The notes under the pieces are model-generated. The model saw nothing but the letters and a program-made list of their open reading frames with translations. It was not told the origin of the DNA and ran no database searches. Positions 17,374 through 27,054 of a stretch of DNA of 64,000 nucleotides are shown here, in pieces (within the stretch, counting starts at the first letter, position 1; every line of letters begins with the position of its first letter). The DNA comes from Pseudomonas sivasensis (lineage in GTDB: Bacteria > Pseudomonadota > Gammaproteobacteria > Pseudomonadales > Pseudomonadaceae): contig NZ_JAAOWU010000016.1 of the NCBI RefSeq assembly GCF_013778505.1, positions 1 to 64,000 of the forward strand, in the 5' to 3' direction. A program made the position numbers and the translations under genes.

Positions 17374-17464
17374 TGTGAGAGGGCGCTTGCCCCCGATCGC
17401 GGTGGATCAGATAGAGAGTCTGTGCCGGCCACACGGCAATCGGGGGGCAAGCCCCCTCCCACGA
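17374..17464. repeat. REPIN (paired REP palindromes)
   Basis: Two inverted REP arms, GAGGGCGCTTGCCCCCGAT and ATCGGGGGGCAAGCCCCCTC, flank a spacer of about 45 bp. The left arm departs from the usual GGGAGGGGGCTTGCCCCC at two positions. The element lies between the LysR gene and the efflux operon. Confidence 0.85.
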
Positions 17465-17585
17465 GAGATCTGTGGTGGATTCAGGATTGCGTCTGACGCA
17501 CTTATACCCTGCCAACATGTAACTTTTTGTCATGTGTGTGCCTGATTAAACTGCTCGGGTATTTTTAATCCCGAGTTATCCGTTC

Positions 17586-19121
17586 ATGACTTCCCTCGCT
17601 GCCCCCACCCTCGCGGCCGCAGCCAAACCCACCGCCATCACCCCACCCGTATTCGGCCCGCGCATCATCATCGGCCTGGTCGGCGTGTTGTTGGCGGTGC
17701 TGGTGTCCGGTCTCAACGAGATGGTCACCAAGGTGGCCCTCGCCGATATCCGTGGTGCGCTTTACATCGGTTTTGACGAAGGCACTTGGCTTGTCGCGGC
17801 CTACACCGCCACCTCGGTCGCGGCCATGGCCTTTGCCCCCTGGTGCTCGGTGACGTTCTCCCTGCGCCGCTTCACCCTGTGCGCCATAGCCCTGTTCACC
17901 GTACTCGGGATCCTGTGCCCCTTCGCGCCGAACTACGAAAGCCTGTTGCTGCTGCGCACCGTGCAAGGTTTGGCCGGTGGCGCATTGCCGCCAATGCTAA
18001 TGACCGTGGCGCTGCGCTTCCTGCCGGCCAACGTCAAGCTGTATGGCCTGGCCGGCTACGCGCTCACCGCTACCTTCGGCCCGAGCCTTGGCACACCACT
18101 GGCGGCGCTGTGGACCGAATACGTCGGCTGGCAGTGGGCGTTCTGGCAGATCGTCGCGCCGTGCCTGCTGGCGATGGCCGCCGTGGCCTATGGCTTGCCC
18201 CAAGACCCGCTGCGCTTGGAGCGCTTCAAGCAGTTCAATTGGCGCGGCCTGCTGCTGGGCTTCCCGGCGATCTGCATGCTGGTGATCGGCATCCTGCAAG
18301 GCAATCGGCTGGACTGGTTCGAGTCGGGCCTGATCACCTTTTTGCTGAGTGGCGGCTCGCTGCTGCTGGTGCTGTTTATGCTCAATGAATGGTCGCACCC
18401 GATGCCGTTTTTCAAGTTGCAGATGCTCGGCCTGCGTAACCTCTCGTTTGCTTTGATCGTGCTGGCGGGCGTGCTGATGGTGCTGACCTCAGTGATCATC
18501 ATCCCGTCGAGTTTCCTCGCCCAAGTCCAAGGCTATCGACCGCTGCAAACCGCGCCAGTGATGCTGCTGATGGCGTTGCCGCAGTTGATCGCGCTGCCGC
18601 TGGTGGCCGCGTTGTGTAACCTGCGCTGGGTCGATTGCCGCTGGGTGCTGGGGATCGGCTTGAGCATGTTGGTGCTGTGCTGCATCGGCAGCGCGCACCT
18701 CACTTCGGCGTGGATCCGCGACGATTTTTACGGCCTGTACGTGCTGCAAATCTTTGGGCAGCCCATGGCTGTGTTACCGCTGTTGATGCTGTCCACCGGC
18801 AGCATTCAGCCACAGGACGGCCCGTTCGCTTCGGCCTGGTTCAACACCGTCAAAGGCCTGGCCGCCGTGGTCGCCACCGGCGTGCTGGACGCGCTGACCA
18901 CCCAGCGCCTGCACTTTCACTCGACCATGTTGGTGGATCGCCTGGGCAATTCGCCCCTGGCCGACGGCGACGCGCCGGGCCTCGCCCATCGGCTGCACGA
19001 GCAGGCGGTGGTGCTCACTTCTTCGGATCTTTATTACGTCATGGGCGGTGTCGCCGTGGCGTTGATCCTGCTGATTTTCTGGATGCCCACGCGGATCTTC
19101 CCGCCTCGCGCACCGACCTAG
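17586..19121 (+). CDS. DHA2 family MFS multidrug transporter (EmrB-like)
   Basis: This 511-residue inner-membrane transporter has about 14 transmembrane helices. It shows the DHA2 pattern: an early NEMVTKVALADIRGALYIGFDEGTWLVAAYTATS segment (core FDEGTWLVAAYTATS) and the motif C-like ALTATFGPSLGTPLAA. It is the pump of a tripartite system whose adaptor starts 15 bp later and whose outer-membrane channel overlaps the adaptor by 4 bp. Likely substrates are hydrophobic antibiotics or uncouplers by analogy with EmrAB. There is no clear Shine-Dalgarno sequence before the ATG. Confidence 0.9.
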   Translation: MTSLAAPTLAAAAKPTAITPPVFGPRIIIGLVGVLLAVLVSGLNEMVTKVALADIRGALYIGFDEGTWLVAAYTATSVAAMAFAPWCSVTFSLRRFTLCAIALFTVLGILCPFAPNYESLLLLRTVQGLAGGALPPMLMTVALRFLPANVKLYGLAGYALTATFGPSLGTPLAALWTEYVGWQWAFWQIVAPCLLAMAAVAYGLPQDPLRLERFKQFNWRGLLLGFPAICMLVIGILQGNRLDWFESGLITFLLSGGSLLLVLFMLNEWSHPMPFFKLQMLGLRNLSFALIVLAGVLMVLTSVIIIPSSFLAQVQGYRPLQTAPVMLLMALPQLIALPLVAALCNLRWVDCRWVLGIGLSMLVLCCIGSAHLTSAWIRDDFYGLYVLQIFGQPMAVLPLLMLSTGSIQPQDGPFASAWFNTVKGLAAVVATGVLDALTTQRLHFHSTMLVDRLGNSPLADGDAPGLAHRLHEQAVVLTSSDLYYVMGGVAVALILLIFWMPTRIFPPRAPT

Positions 19122-19136
19122 CCACAAGGACTTTCC

Positions 19137-20195
19137 ATGAAACGCAAAGACAAAATTGCCGTCTCCGTCATCACCGTATTTGCCGTCGGTGTGCTGTTCT
19201 ATCTGGTCGCGCCAGGCTTGCTGGGCAGCAAGCATCAGAGCACTAACGACGCGTTTGTTGCGGCAGACTTCACCCTGGTTGCCCCGCGCGTGGCGGGTTT
19301 TATCAAGGAAGTGCTGGTGGAGGACAACCAGCGAGTTAAGGCCGGACAGTTACTGGCGCTGATCGACGACCGTGATTTTCGCGCCGCCGCCCAGGCCGCT
19401 GATGCGGACACATTGGTTGCCCAGGCCCAGCTGAAAAACGCCACCGCGACCCTGGAACGCCAAAGCTCGGTGATCGCCCAAGCCCAAGCCACCGTCGCGG
19501 CGGATCGCGCCGAAATGGCCTTCGCCGAGCACGAACTGAACCGCTACAACCACCTCGCCGGTGTGGGCGCCGGTACTGTGCAAAACGCCCAGCAAGCCAA
19601 GACTCGCATCGACCAGGCCACCGCACGCCTGGCCAATGCTACGGCGGTGCTGGCGGCCGAACGTAAGCAGGTGGAGATTCTCACCGCCCAGCGCGATGCG
19701 GCTGAAGGCGGGCTCAAGCGCGCCCAGGCAGCGTTGGAGATGGCCAGCTATCAGCTGTCCTACACGCGCATCGTTGCTCCGGTGGATGGCATGGTCGGCG
19801 AGCGCGCCGTGCGGGTCGGCGCCTATGTGACGCCGGGCAGCAAGATCCTCGCCGTGGTGCCGTTGGCGCAGGCGTACGTGGTGGCTAACTTTCAAGAGAC
19901 CCAACTCTCTCACATGCGAGCCGGCCAAGCCGTTCAGGTGCGTGTCGACAGCCTCGACGGCGAGTTGCTCAACGGCCATCTGGAGAGCCTCGCACCCGCG
20001 ACTGGGGTGACCTTCGCCGCGGTCAAACCGGACAACGCCACGGGTAACTTCACCAAGGTGGTGCAGCGCATTCCGGTCAAAATTGTGCTGGAGCCCAACC
20101 AGCCGCTGACCGAGCGCCTGCGCGTCGGTATGTCGGTGGAGGCCAGCGTCGACACTCAGCCGGTCGCACGTCAGCGTGAGGTTGCCCAGCAATGA
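19137..20195 (+). CDS. HlyD family periplasmic adaptor (EmrA-like)
   Basis: This 352-residue membrane fusion protein has one N-terminal membrane anchor (IAVSVITVFAVGVLFYLVAPGLLG). A split biotinyl-lipoyl domain (FTLVAPRVAGFIKEVLVEDNQRVKAGQLLALIDDRDF, core VKAGQLLALIDDRDF; closing TRIVAPVDGMVGERAVRVGAYV) surrounds an alpha-helical hairpin rich in Ala and Gln, followed by the beta-barrel domain. It links the DHA2 pump to the outer-membrane channel. The stop overlaps the next start (ATGA). Confidence 0.93.
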   Translation: MKRKDKIAVSVITVFAVGVLFYLVAPGLLGSKHQSTNDAFVAADFTLVAPRVAGFIKEVLVEDNQRVKAGQLLALIDDRDFRAAAQAADADTLVAQAQLKNATATLERQSSVIAQAQATVAADRAEMAFAEHELNRYNHLAGVGAGTVQNAQQAKTRIDQATARLANATAVLAAERKQVEILTAQRDAAEGGLKRAQAALEMASYQLSYTRIVAPVDGMVGERAVRVGAYVTPGSKILAVVPLAQAYVVANFQETQLSHMRAGQAVQVRVDSLDGELLNGHLESLAPATGVTFAAVKPDNATGNFTKVVQRIPVKIVLEPNQPLTERLRVGMSVEASVDTQPVARQREVAQQ

Positions 20196-21637
20196 AACGA
20201 GTTGCCTGGCTCACCCTCAGTTTGATCAGCCTGAGTGCATGCACCGTCGGCCCGGATTTTCAGCGCCCGCAGAACGCTCAAGTGACGCAATGGAGCGCAC
20301 CCCAAGGCCGCCAAGCCGACAGCCGCGCCGTCAGCGACCCGCTCCAGGAGCGTTGGTGGGACGTGTTCCACGATGCACAACTCTCGGCCCTGACGCGCCG
20401 CGCCCTCACCGATAACCTCGACTTGAAACTGGCCAGCAGCCGTCTGGAACAAAGCCGCGCCGTGCGCCAGGTGACCACTGCCGAGCGTTACCCCAAGGTT
20501 GATGCCACGGGGGCTTACCAGCGCAAACGCAACAGTGGCAAAGGCTTGAACGACCCGTCCGGCGAGAATGGCCGCGCGGCGTTCAGCCAATGGGATTCGG
20601 GTTTCTCCGCCTCCTGGGAGCTGGATTTCTGGGGCCGGGTCAAACGCGAAACTGAAGCCGCCGATGCCACCTTGCAAGTCGCCGAAAACGACCGTCGTGC
20701 CGTGCTGCTCTCGGTGCTGGCCGAGACAGCCCAGGACTACATCCAACTGCGCGGCGTGCAAAATACCCGCGCGGTGACCGAGCAAAACCTCGACGTCGCA
20801 CGCCATAGCCTCAAGCTCTCGCAACTGCGCCTGGCTGATGGCGTCGCCACCGACCTGGACGTGGCCGAAGCCGCCGCCCAAGTCGCCGCCATCGAAGCGC
20901 GCCTGCCGGATTTGCAGCAACGCCAGGACCAGTTGATCAACGCCCTTAGCCTGCTGATGGGCGAGCCACCCCAAGCCCTGCACGCGCAGTTGTCCAAGGA
21001 CGCCGCCGTACCGCAGACCCAGCGCCAAGTTGCTATCGGCCTACCGTCGGAGCTTGCCGAACGCCGTCCGGATATCCGCCAGGCTGAAGCTCGCTTGCAT
21101 GCCGCCACCGCCAACATCGGCGTGGCCAAGGGCGATTTCTATCCGCGTATCACCCTGTCCGGCAGCCTCGGTTCACAGGCCATGCAACTGTCGGATTTCG
21201 GCTCCTGGGGCTCACGCGCCTTTGCCTTCGGCCCACAGTTCAGCCTGCCGCTGTTCAACGGCGGGCGCCTGCAAGGCATGGTGAATCTGCGCGAAGCCCA
21301 GCAACAGGAAGCGGCGCTGGCCTATCAGCAAACCGTGCTGCGCGCCTGGCATGAAATCGACGACCAACTGACCCGCTACAACGCCAGCCAACTGCGCCGC
21401 GACAGCCTGGCCGAAGCCGTGCGTCAGAACCAGATCGCCCTGACCACCGCGCAACATCAGTACGTGGAAGGTGTGGCAGATTTCGTCAATGTCCTCACCG
21501 TGCAAAGCGCGTTGCTGGCGACGCAAGAGCAGTGGGTGGAAAGCTCGACCGGCGTGTCGTTGGCGATGGTGGGGTTGTACAAGGCGTTGGGGGGAGGATG
21601 GGAGTCGGTGTATCCGCTGCAAGCTGTTAACCGATGA
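20192..21637 (+). CDS. Outer-membrane efflux lipoprotein (NodT/OprM family)
   Basis: This 481-residue TolC-like channel has a lipobox (SLISLSAC, Cys16), then VGPDFQRPQ. It has the duplicated OEP domains with LASSRLEQSRA and ERRPDIRQAEARLHAATANIGVAKGDFYPRI (core RRPDIRQAEARL), which are family signatures. It provides the outer-membrane exit of the EmrAB-type pump encoded just upstream. It is coupled to the adaptor by a 4-bp overlap. Confidence 0.93.
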   Translation: MKRVAWLTLSLISLSACTVGPDFQRPQNAQVTQWSAPQGRQADSRAVSDPLQERWWDVFHDAQLSALTRRALTDNLDLKLASSRLEQSRAVRQVTTAERYPKVDATGAYQRKRNSGKGLNDPSGENGRAAFSQWDSGFSASWELDFWGRVKRETEAADATLQVAENDRRAVLLSVLAETAQDYIQLRGVQNTRAVTEQNLDVARHSLKLSQLRLADGVATDLDVAEAAAQVAAIEARLPDLQQRQDQLINALSLLMGEPPQALHAQLSKDAAVPQTQRQVAIGLPSELAERRPDIRQAEARLHAATANIGVAKGDFYPRITLSGSLGSQAMQLSDFGSWGSRAFAFGPQFSLPLFNGGRLQGMVNLREAQQQEAALAYQQTVLRAWHEIDDQLTRYNASQLRRDSLAEAVRQNQIALTTAQHQYVEGVADFVNVLTVQSALLATQEQWVESSTGVSLAMVGLYKALGGGWESVYPLQAVNR

Positions 21638-21740
21638 ACTCACGAAGTCGAGAGTAGGAAGGCTCTCTATTTTGGCGCGGGCCAAAAAATCGGGAACGCG
21701 AGCAGTACTGTGGCGGGCTATTCCTTAAAGAGCCCTCGCT

Positions 21741-22307
21741 ATGTCCATTGCTGAAAACCCTTACGCACCGCCGCAAGCCGATCTCACCCTCGCAGCGGCC
21801 CGGCCCGCTGCCTTTTTTGTGGTGGCCCACCGCAAGCTGCTGGTGATGATGCTGTTGTCCTACGGCCTTTATGGCTTTTACTGGTTGTATAAGCACTGGG
21901 ATGCCTATCGCAGCGCTACCGGTGCCAGAGTGCTGCCTGTGGTTCGGGCATTTTTTTCAATTTTTTTTGCTTATTCGCTCGTCCTGAAAATCAAGCGGGC
22001 GCTCGATTTGAAAGATGCGTCCTATCGATGGTGGCCTCGTTGCTTCGCCCTGGGCTGGATAGGCTGCGCCTTTTTACCCTATACCTACATCTGGTTTGTA
22101 TCGCCTTTGACGGTAGTAAAAGTGGGTGTCTGCTTCACCATTGTTCAGGTTGCCGTGATGGTGCAGATTCAGCTTGCGGTGAACCACCTTGAGGATGATC
22201 CAAAAGGCGAAGCCAACAGCCGTTTTACATGGGCCAACGGAATTTGGATCGTCATAGGCGTGAGTTTGTGGGCGCTGGGAATAGCGTCTGCGTTCCTTAC
22301 CGCTTAG
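21741..22307 (+). CDS. Multi-pass membrane protein, DUF4234-like
   Basis: This 188-residue protein starts with the polar NPYAPPQADLTL segment. It has a hydrophobic core with about four transmembrane segments, the first near LLVMMLLSYGLYGFYWLYKHW. The LYGFYWLYK motif is seen in DUF4234-like proteins. The NPYAPP start is common in bacterial membrane proteins of unknown function. No partner genes are evident. Confidence 0.7.
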   Translation: MSIAENPYAPPQADLTLAAARPAAFFVVAHRKLLVMMLLSYGLYGFYWLYKHWDAYRSATGARVLPVVRAFFSIFFAYSLVLKIKRALDLKDASYRWWPRCFALGWIGCAFLPYTYIWFVSPLTVVKVGVCFTIVQVAVMVQIQLAVNHLEDDPKGEANSRFTWANGIWIVIGVSLWALGIASAFLTA

Positions 22308-22393
22308 TAGACGTGAGCTTGCTCGCGAAGGGCCAGCAGTCGCCGCGTGCATGCAGAATGCACGCGTATTTGTTGATGTTTTTCTAGCGTTCA

Positions 22394-23098
22394 TCAGCGG
22401 TTCTGCAAAAACACCACATACCCCCGAAACCACTCACTCCCCTTCAAATACTCCGGCTCCTCCCACGCCCCGCCCTGGATCAAACCAATCTTGAACGCCA
22501 GCCCCAACCGATTCATACGCGGTAAATACGCCGCGTAATCCGGGATGCTGTGGCGGCCTTGATACGTTTGCACCACCACCTCATCCACCACGCCCTTGAG
22601 TTGGGCGATGGCGGCCGGGTCGGCGTTGCTGCTCCAGTCCATCAGGCCGGTGATGCTCAGGCGCAGGTCGGCGGGCAGGCGGTGGCGCAGGTCGCGCAGG
22701 AAGTCGGCGTATTCGTGCAGGTATTGGGTGCGGGCGTCGAAGTCGATCTGGATACCGACCACCGGGTTGCCCGCGTCGCGCCAGCGTTGCACCTGGCCGA
22801 GCAGTTGGGTGTAGACCCGTTCCGGCCAATGCAGGGTGTGGGCGCGATAGACCACCCAGACTTCACCTTGAGTGATGCGCGGCACGCTGATGCCCTGGGC
22901 GATAAATTGCACGCCGCGTTGGGGCGCGCGGCGCGTTGAGTTGATCTGGCCCTGGAGGATGTACAGGGTTTTCGCCTGTTTGAGTACCGGCTGGGGCGTG
23001 ACGCCGCTCCACAGCCAGAAGGCGTCATAGTCGCGAGCGTCGACGGCGGCGAAGGCCGGGCTTGCCAGCAACAGCAAGCCCAGCCACAGCTTTTTCAC
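22394..23098 (-). CDS. Exported DUF3142 protein
   Basis: This 234-residue protein has a signal peptide (KKLWLGLLLLASPAFAA) and a DUF3142 domain that looks glycosidase-like, with VVGIQIDFDARTQYLHEYADFLRDLR (core GIQIDFDART), LSITGLMDWSS and DEVVVQTYQGRH on strands of a probable TIM barrel. I chose the GTG at 23098, which overlaps the upstream stop in GTGA. Tight coupling to the 719-residue exported protein implies a joint envelope function. The acidic DFD and D-E residues could be catalytic, but this is inference. Confidence 0.8.
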   Translation of the reverse strand: MKKLWLGLLLLASPAFAAVDARDYDAFWLWSGVTPQPVLKQAKTLYILQGQINSTRRAPQRGVQFIAQGISVPRITQGEVWVVYRAHTLHWPERVYTQLLGQVQRWRDAGNPVVGIQIDFDARTQYLHEYADFLRDLRHRLPADLRLSITGLMDWSSNADPAAIAQLKGVVDEVVVQTYQGRHSIPDYAAYLPRMNRLGLAFKIGLIQGGAWEEPEYLKGSEWFRGYVVFLQNR

Positions 23099-25254
23099 CA
23101 GTAGTACTGCAGGGATTTGCCCCACTGCGTGTCGCCAAACCCGGTCTTGAGTTGGCGGAACCAGGCTTTGCGCACAGCCGGTTCCACGTCCTGGCCGCCG
23201 CAGCTGTTATAGCCGGCCGGCGCGTAGCAGTTGATGGCGCGGAACAGGGCGTAAGCCTTGTCGTTCTTCGGCGCTTTGGCATTGGCGATGACCTGCTTGT
23301 AACCGTCGAGGCGCGAGAAGGTTTCTCCTTTGAAGTCCGACGCGGTGCTGCCCAGGCTACCGGCGGCGCGGGCCTGCTCCAGGGGCATGCCGTCCAAGTT
23401 GTTGCGCAGGATGAACTCGCCGAAGCAGTTCAGGGCTTGCGGGTTTTTCGCGTCAGCCTGCAACGCCGCTGCGGTTTGCGCGATGCTCGGGCAGGCGTAG
23501 CCGGATTCGGCTTTGTCACCGCTCCACTGGAACAACTTCAGGGTCTGGTTGCCGCTGTAGACGTAACCCAGGCTGGTGCCCAATTTGTCCTCAGTGGGCG
23601 AGGCGGGCAGTTGCTTGAGATCTTCGGCGAAGGTGGCGTACTGGCCGCGCAGCAGGTCTTTATAAAGCAGGACGAATTGCGCGGTCTGGCGCTCCAGCGG
23701 ATCGCTGGCCTGGGCGATCTGCTGGCGCAGTAACTCAGGCCCGGCGACGTTGCGCAGCAGAATGTAGCGCACCTGCTTGGCAGTGATGGGCGAGTCGCTG
23801 GCAAACACCTTGGCTAATTGGCCGCTGCGTTCGTAGTTCATGGCCAGAGCCAGTTCCAGTTGGTCACGTTGCAATGGCAACTTGGCCTGAGCGAGCAGTT
23901 TCAGCCACAGTGCTTCGGCGCTTTTCCAGTCCTTTTTTTCTTCAAGCGCCAATGCACGCAGCGTTTGTTGGCTGAAGGCGAAATAATCCAGGTTCGACGG
24001 CATGTCCTGGGGTAGGTGCTTCAAGGCGGTGTCGGGCTGATGCTCGACGTACAGCGCAAAGGCCGCCTGCAGGTAGTCGTACAGTGCTGGCGTGTTGGCA
24101 AACGTGGCTTTCTGCTGGGCGAGGGCTTCGCGGGTCAGGCGTGGCGGAGTGTTGGCGCGCATCAGCATCAGATCGGTGACGGTTTGCAGCAGCGGCTCTT
24201 TGAGGTTGGCGCTGTTGACCATCAGCAGCTTGAGGTCGGCTTCTTCCACCAGTTCGTCCACCGACACATTGCGCTGGGCGTCGGTGGCTTGGGTCAACTG
24301 CCAGGCGAAGTCTTCGGCCAGTTTGTCGTTGTCGTCCGCCAGCCAGTGCACGCGGCGCAGCAGGCCGTGGGCGGACGTCGCGTAGACACCTTGTGGATAA
24401 GTGTTCAGGTAGCCCAGAAACCCAGCTTCCGCCTGGCCCAGTGCAGACTTATCCACATGCTCAAGCTGCGGCATGCCGTACTCATCGAAGGCCTCAGCTT
24501 GGGCCTGGTTGAGTGAGTTGCGCGCGGTCATGTACAGCGCGGTCTCCTTCAGCCAAGGGATCGTCGACAGGTTAGCGGCGGCGAATCCGCGTTCGGCGTC
24601 ACTGAAGCGGCCGCTGTAGAAGTCAGCGGCGGCTTGCAGGTAGGTGCGAAAGAGCAGGCCGTGGGCTGACTCGATGGGATCGGTCACCACCTGGCCATCC
24701 CAGTCGCAGGTGGTGAGCAATTGCAGGCGGGCCTTCACCAGCGCCGTGCGCTCGGTACTCGGCATGTCGGCGTTGATGACCTGGCTGATAAACGCGGTGG
24801 CGCTGTCATCGTCATTGCTGCGGCAGCGGCTGCCTTCGCCGTCGACGAAGGCTTCGCCAGCGGTCTTGTACTCTTCGCGCTTGATCCCCAGACCGGTCAA
24901 CAAGGTGTCCAGCTCGGCGGTGGGCGATTGGTCGGAGTCGGGCTGCGTCTCTGCGCTTGAGGCGGGTATCAGGCGATACACCGGAAACGGCACCGGGCCA
25001 AAGCCCTGGGACAGATCATCTTCACTCAGCGCGTTGGGCGTCAGCGCCGCGTTCTTTTTGTCGGCCAGCAATAGGCGCAGGTTGGCCCGGCTGTCATTGC
25101 CAGGGCTCAGAAACGGTAGGTTGTTGCAGGGATCGAGGCTGTCACGTGACACCCGCCAGTCCGGGTAGCACGAATCGTCTGAACTGGCCTGGGCCGGCAG
25201 GGAAATACCGGCCAGCAGGGCCAGTGCCAGGGGTGACAGAAAACCGATGCGCAT
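23095..25254 (-). CDS. Exported helical-repeat protein of unknown function (719 aa)
   Basis: The protein has a signal peptide (MRIGFLSPLALALLAGISLPAQA) and then a Cys-containing N-terminus (DDSCYPDWRVSRDSLDPCNNLPFL). The rest is a long run of helical pairs resembling TPR/solenoid repeats (AAADFYSGRFSDAERGFAAAN; FFAFS-like YFAFSQQTLRALALEEKKDW). The C-terminus has further cysteines (RAINCYAPAGYNSCGG). The Shine-Dalgarno sequence AAGGAC precedes the ATG. It forms a two-gene unit with the DUF3142 gene. I do not recognise a named family. Confidence 0.75.
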   Translation of the reverse strand: MRIGFLSPLALALLAGISLPAQASSDDSCYPDWRVSRDSLDPCNNLPFLSPGNDSRANLRLLLADKKNAALTPNALSEDDLSQGFGPVPFPVYRLIPASSAETQPDSDQSPTAELDTLLTGLGIKREEYKTAGEAFVDGEGSRCRSNDDDSATAFISQVINADMPSTERTALVKARLQLLTTCDWDGQVVTDPIESAHGLLFRTYLQAAADFYSGRFSDAERGFAAANLSTIPWLKETALYMTARNSLNQAQAEAFDEYGMPQLEHVDKSALGQAEAGFLGYLNTYPQGVYATSAHGLLRRVHWLADDNDKLAEDFAWQLTQATDAQRNVSVDELVEEADLKLLMVNSANLKEPLLQTVTDLMLMRANTPPRLTREALAQQKATFANTPALYDYLQAAFALYVEHQPDTALKHLPQDMPSNLDYFAFSQQTLRALALEEKKDWKSAEALWLKLLAQAKLPLQRDQLELALAMNYERSGQLAKVFASDSPITAKQVRYILLRNVAGPELLRQQIAQASDPLERQTAQFVLLYKDLLRGQYATFAEDLKQLPASPTEDKLGTSLGYVYSGNQTLKLFQWSGDKAESGYACPSIAQTAAALQADAKNPQALNCFGEFILRNNLDGMPLEQARAAGSLGSTASDFKGETFSRLDGYKQVIANAKAPKNDKAYALFRAINCYAPAGYNSCGGQDVEPAVRKAWFRQLKTGFGDTQWGKSLQYYW

Positions 25255-25401
25255 GACGTGTCCTTGATCCTGAGTCCTTGGAGGGAGGCAATCATAGCCT
25301 GATCCGACGCGTGCTTCGTTGAAGCCCTACACAAATTGCCGATTTGTCCGATTCCAGCAGCGACTCAGGGGCTTTTGTCCTAGAGTGGCGGGAGTTTGCA
25401 C

Positions 25402-27021
25402 ATGAGCAATCAAGGCAGTGGCAGGGGAATCGGGGTGCGTCGGTCTGTGGTAGAGCAAAATGAAAAGGTCGGGGCGTTGCCCGCAATCAACCGTCTCACG
25501 TGGGAGGGGGCTGCTTGGCTGAGCCGTCTTTGGTGGGTGCCGATCCTGGCGTTGGCCATGGCCCTGCGGTTTTATCACCTCACGTCGGCGGCGATCTGGG
25601 GAGATGAAGGTTCCAGCCTCCTGCTCAGCGAGTACGCCCTTGGCGACTTGTGGTTTCACGCCGCCCATGATGTGCACCCGCCGCTGTATTTCTTCCTGCT
25701 GCGCGGCTGGATCGAGCTGTTTGGCGACAGCATCTGGTCAATTCGCGGCATGAGCGCCATTCCCGGTGTCATTGCGGTGGGGCTGGGCATCTGGCTGACG
25801 CGGCAACTGTCCACCCGTCGCGCTGCAGTGCTGGCGGGCGTGCTGCTGGCGCTACTGCCGACCGCCGTGCGCTACAGCCAGGAAGTGCGCATGTATTCAC
25901 TGCTCGGTGTGTGGCTGCTGGGTGCCACGCTGGCGTTGGTGTACTGGGTGCGCCAACCTGAGCGCACGCGATACATGGCGGTGTATGTACTGCTGATGAG
26001 TGCCGGGTTTTATACCCACTACTTCACGGCGCTATGCGTGCTGGTGCATTGGGCGTACCTGGGACTGTTGAGTGCCGCCCCCGGTCAGCGTTTGATCAAG
26101 CGCCCGGCGTGGTGGGGCGCCAATGTCGTGATTGTGTTGCTGTACCTGCCCTGGTTGCCGAACTTGCTGGACCTGGTGCAACACGTCGACCAGCTCAAAG
26201 TGGGCGGTGACATTGGCTGGGAAGAACCGGTCAACCTGCTGTCCCTGCCGTCGATGATCTGGCAGTTCGTGCTGCAGGATGAAGGTGTTGGTTTCTGGCC
26301 GCCGCTGTTCTGGCTGTTTCCGTTGCTGCTGGTCGCGGTCGTTGTGGTGACCGCCTGGCGCGACCGCGAGCGCTATCGACCGGCGAGCCTGCTGGCGTTG
26401 TTCTTTCTGCTGCCGCTGCTGCTGGTCTACGCCGTGTCGTTTATTTCACCGGTGTTTATCGAGCGTTATCTCACGGTGTACGCCCTGGCTTTGCCGATCC
26501 TGTTGGCGCTGGCCATCGACCGTTTGTCGTGGCTGGGTGCGGCGGTGTTTGTGCTGTTTGTCGGCGTTGAGTTGGTGGGGCTGAAGAACAACTTCGCTGT
26601 GGATGAACACGACCAGTTCAACGTGCCCGTGGAATTCGTCAACCGTAACTACCAGGAAGACGACCGCATCGTGCTCAGCGACATGATGTGGTACCTCAGC
26701 TACGTGTATTACGACCAGACCGATGCCCAGTTGCAGCTCTATACCCCGCCAAAACCCGATGGCACGCCGACCCGCCCCAACGCCTACGGCTTCGGCACCC
26801 TGGTGGACCAGGACGGTGGCCGTATATACCTCGACCACTTGTCGGCATTGCCCGAAGGCACCCGCCGCGTTTGGCTGATCAGCAGCAACGAAGCCCCGGA
26901 CGATTTCGCCCCACTGCCTGCGGGCTGGCGCGAACTCAGCCGCCAGGACGGTGGTGGCGCCAGGGCGCGGTTGTTCGTGCTGTGCAACGCGCCATCGGCG
27001 CAACCCGAGGGCTGCCGCTAG
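25402..27021 (+). CDS. Glycosyltransferase family 39 membrane protein
   Basis: This 539-residue GT-C type enzyme has about 10 or more transmembrane segments. The first extracytoplasmic loop carries the catalytic-type acidic pair in WGDEGSSLL, followed by HDVHPPLYFFLLRGW, as in ArnT/PMT-like transferases that use polyprenyl-phosphate sugars. The soluble C-terminal domain is periplasmic. I chose the ATG at 25402, 7 nt after GGGAG. The acceptor is unknown. Confidence 0.85.
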   Translation: MSNQGSGRGIGVRRSVVEQNEKVGALPAINRLTWEGAAWLSRLWWVPILALAMALRFYHLTSAAIWGDEGSSLLLSEYALGDLWFHAAHDVHPPLYFFLLRGWIELFGDSIWSIRGMSAIPGVIAVGLGIWLTRQLSTRRAAVLAGVLLALLPTAVRYSQEVRMYSLLGVWLLGATLALVYWVRQPERTRYMAVYVLLMSAGFYTHYFTALCVLVHWAYLGLLSAAPGQRLIKRPAWWGANVVIVLLYLPWLPNLLDLVQHVDQLKVGGDIGWEEPVNLLSLPSMIWQFVLQDEGVGFWPPLFWLFPLLLVAVVVVTAWRDRERYRPASLLALFFLLPLLLVYAVSFISPVFIERYLTVYALALPILLALAIDRLSWLGAAVFVLFVGVELVGLKNNFAVDEHDQFNVPVEFVNRNYQEDDRIVLSDMMWYLSYVYYDQTDAQLQLYTPPKPDGTPTRPNAYGFGTLVDQDGGRIYLDHLSALPEGTRRVWLISSNEAPDDFAPLPAGWRELSRQDGGGARARLFVLCNAPSAQPEGCR

Positions 27022-27054
27022 ACTCGTTTCAACCGCCTTTATCAGGAGCTCATC

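Noticed and set aside
22320..22336. GTGAGCTTGCTCGCGAA fragment between genes
   Set aside because: It resembles a single REP tail but has no inverted partner nearby.
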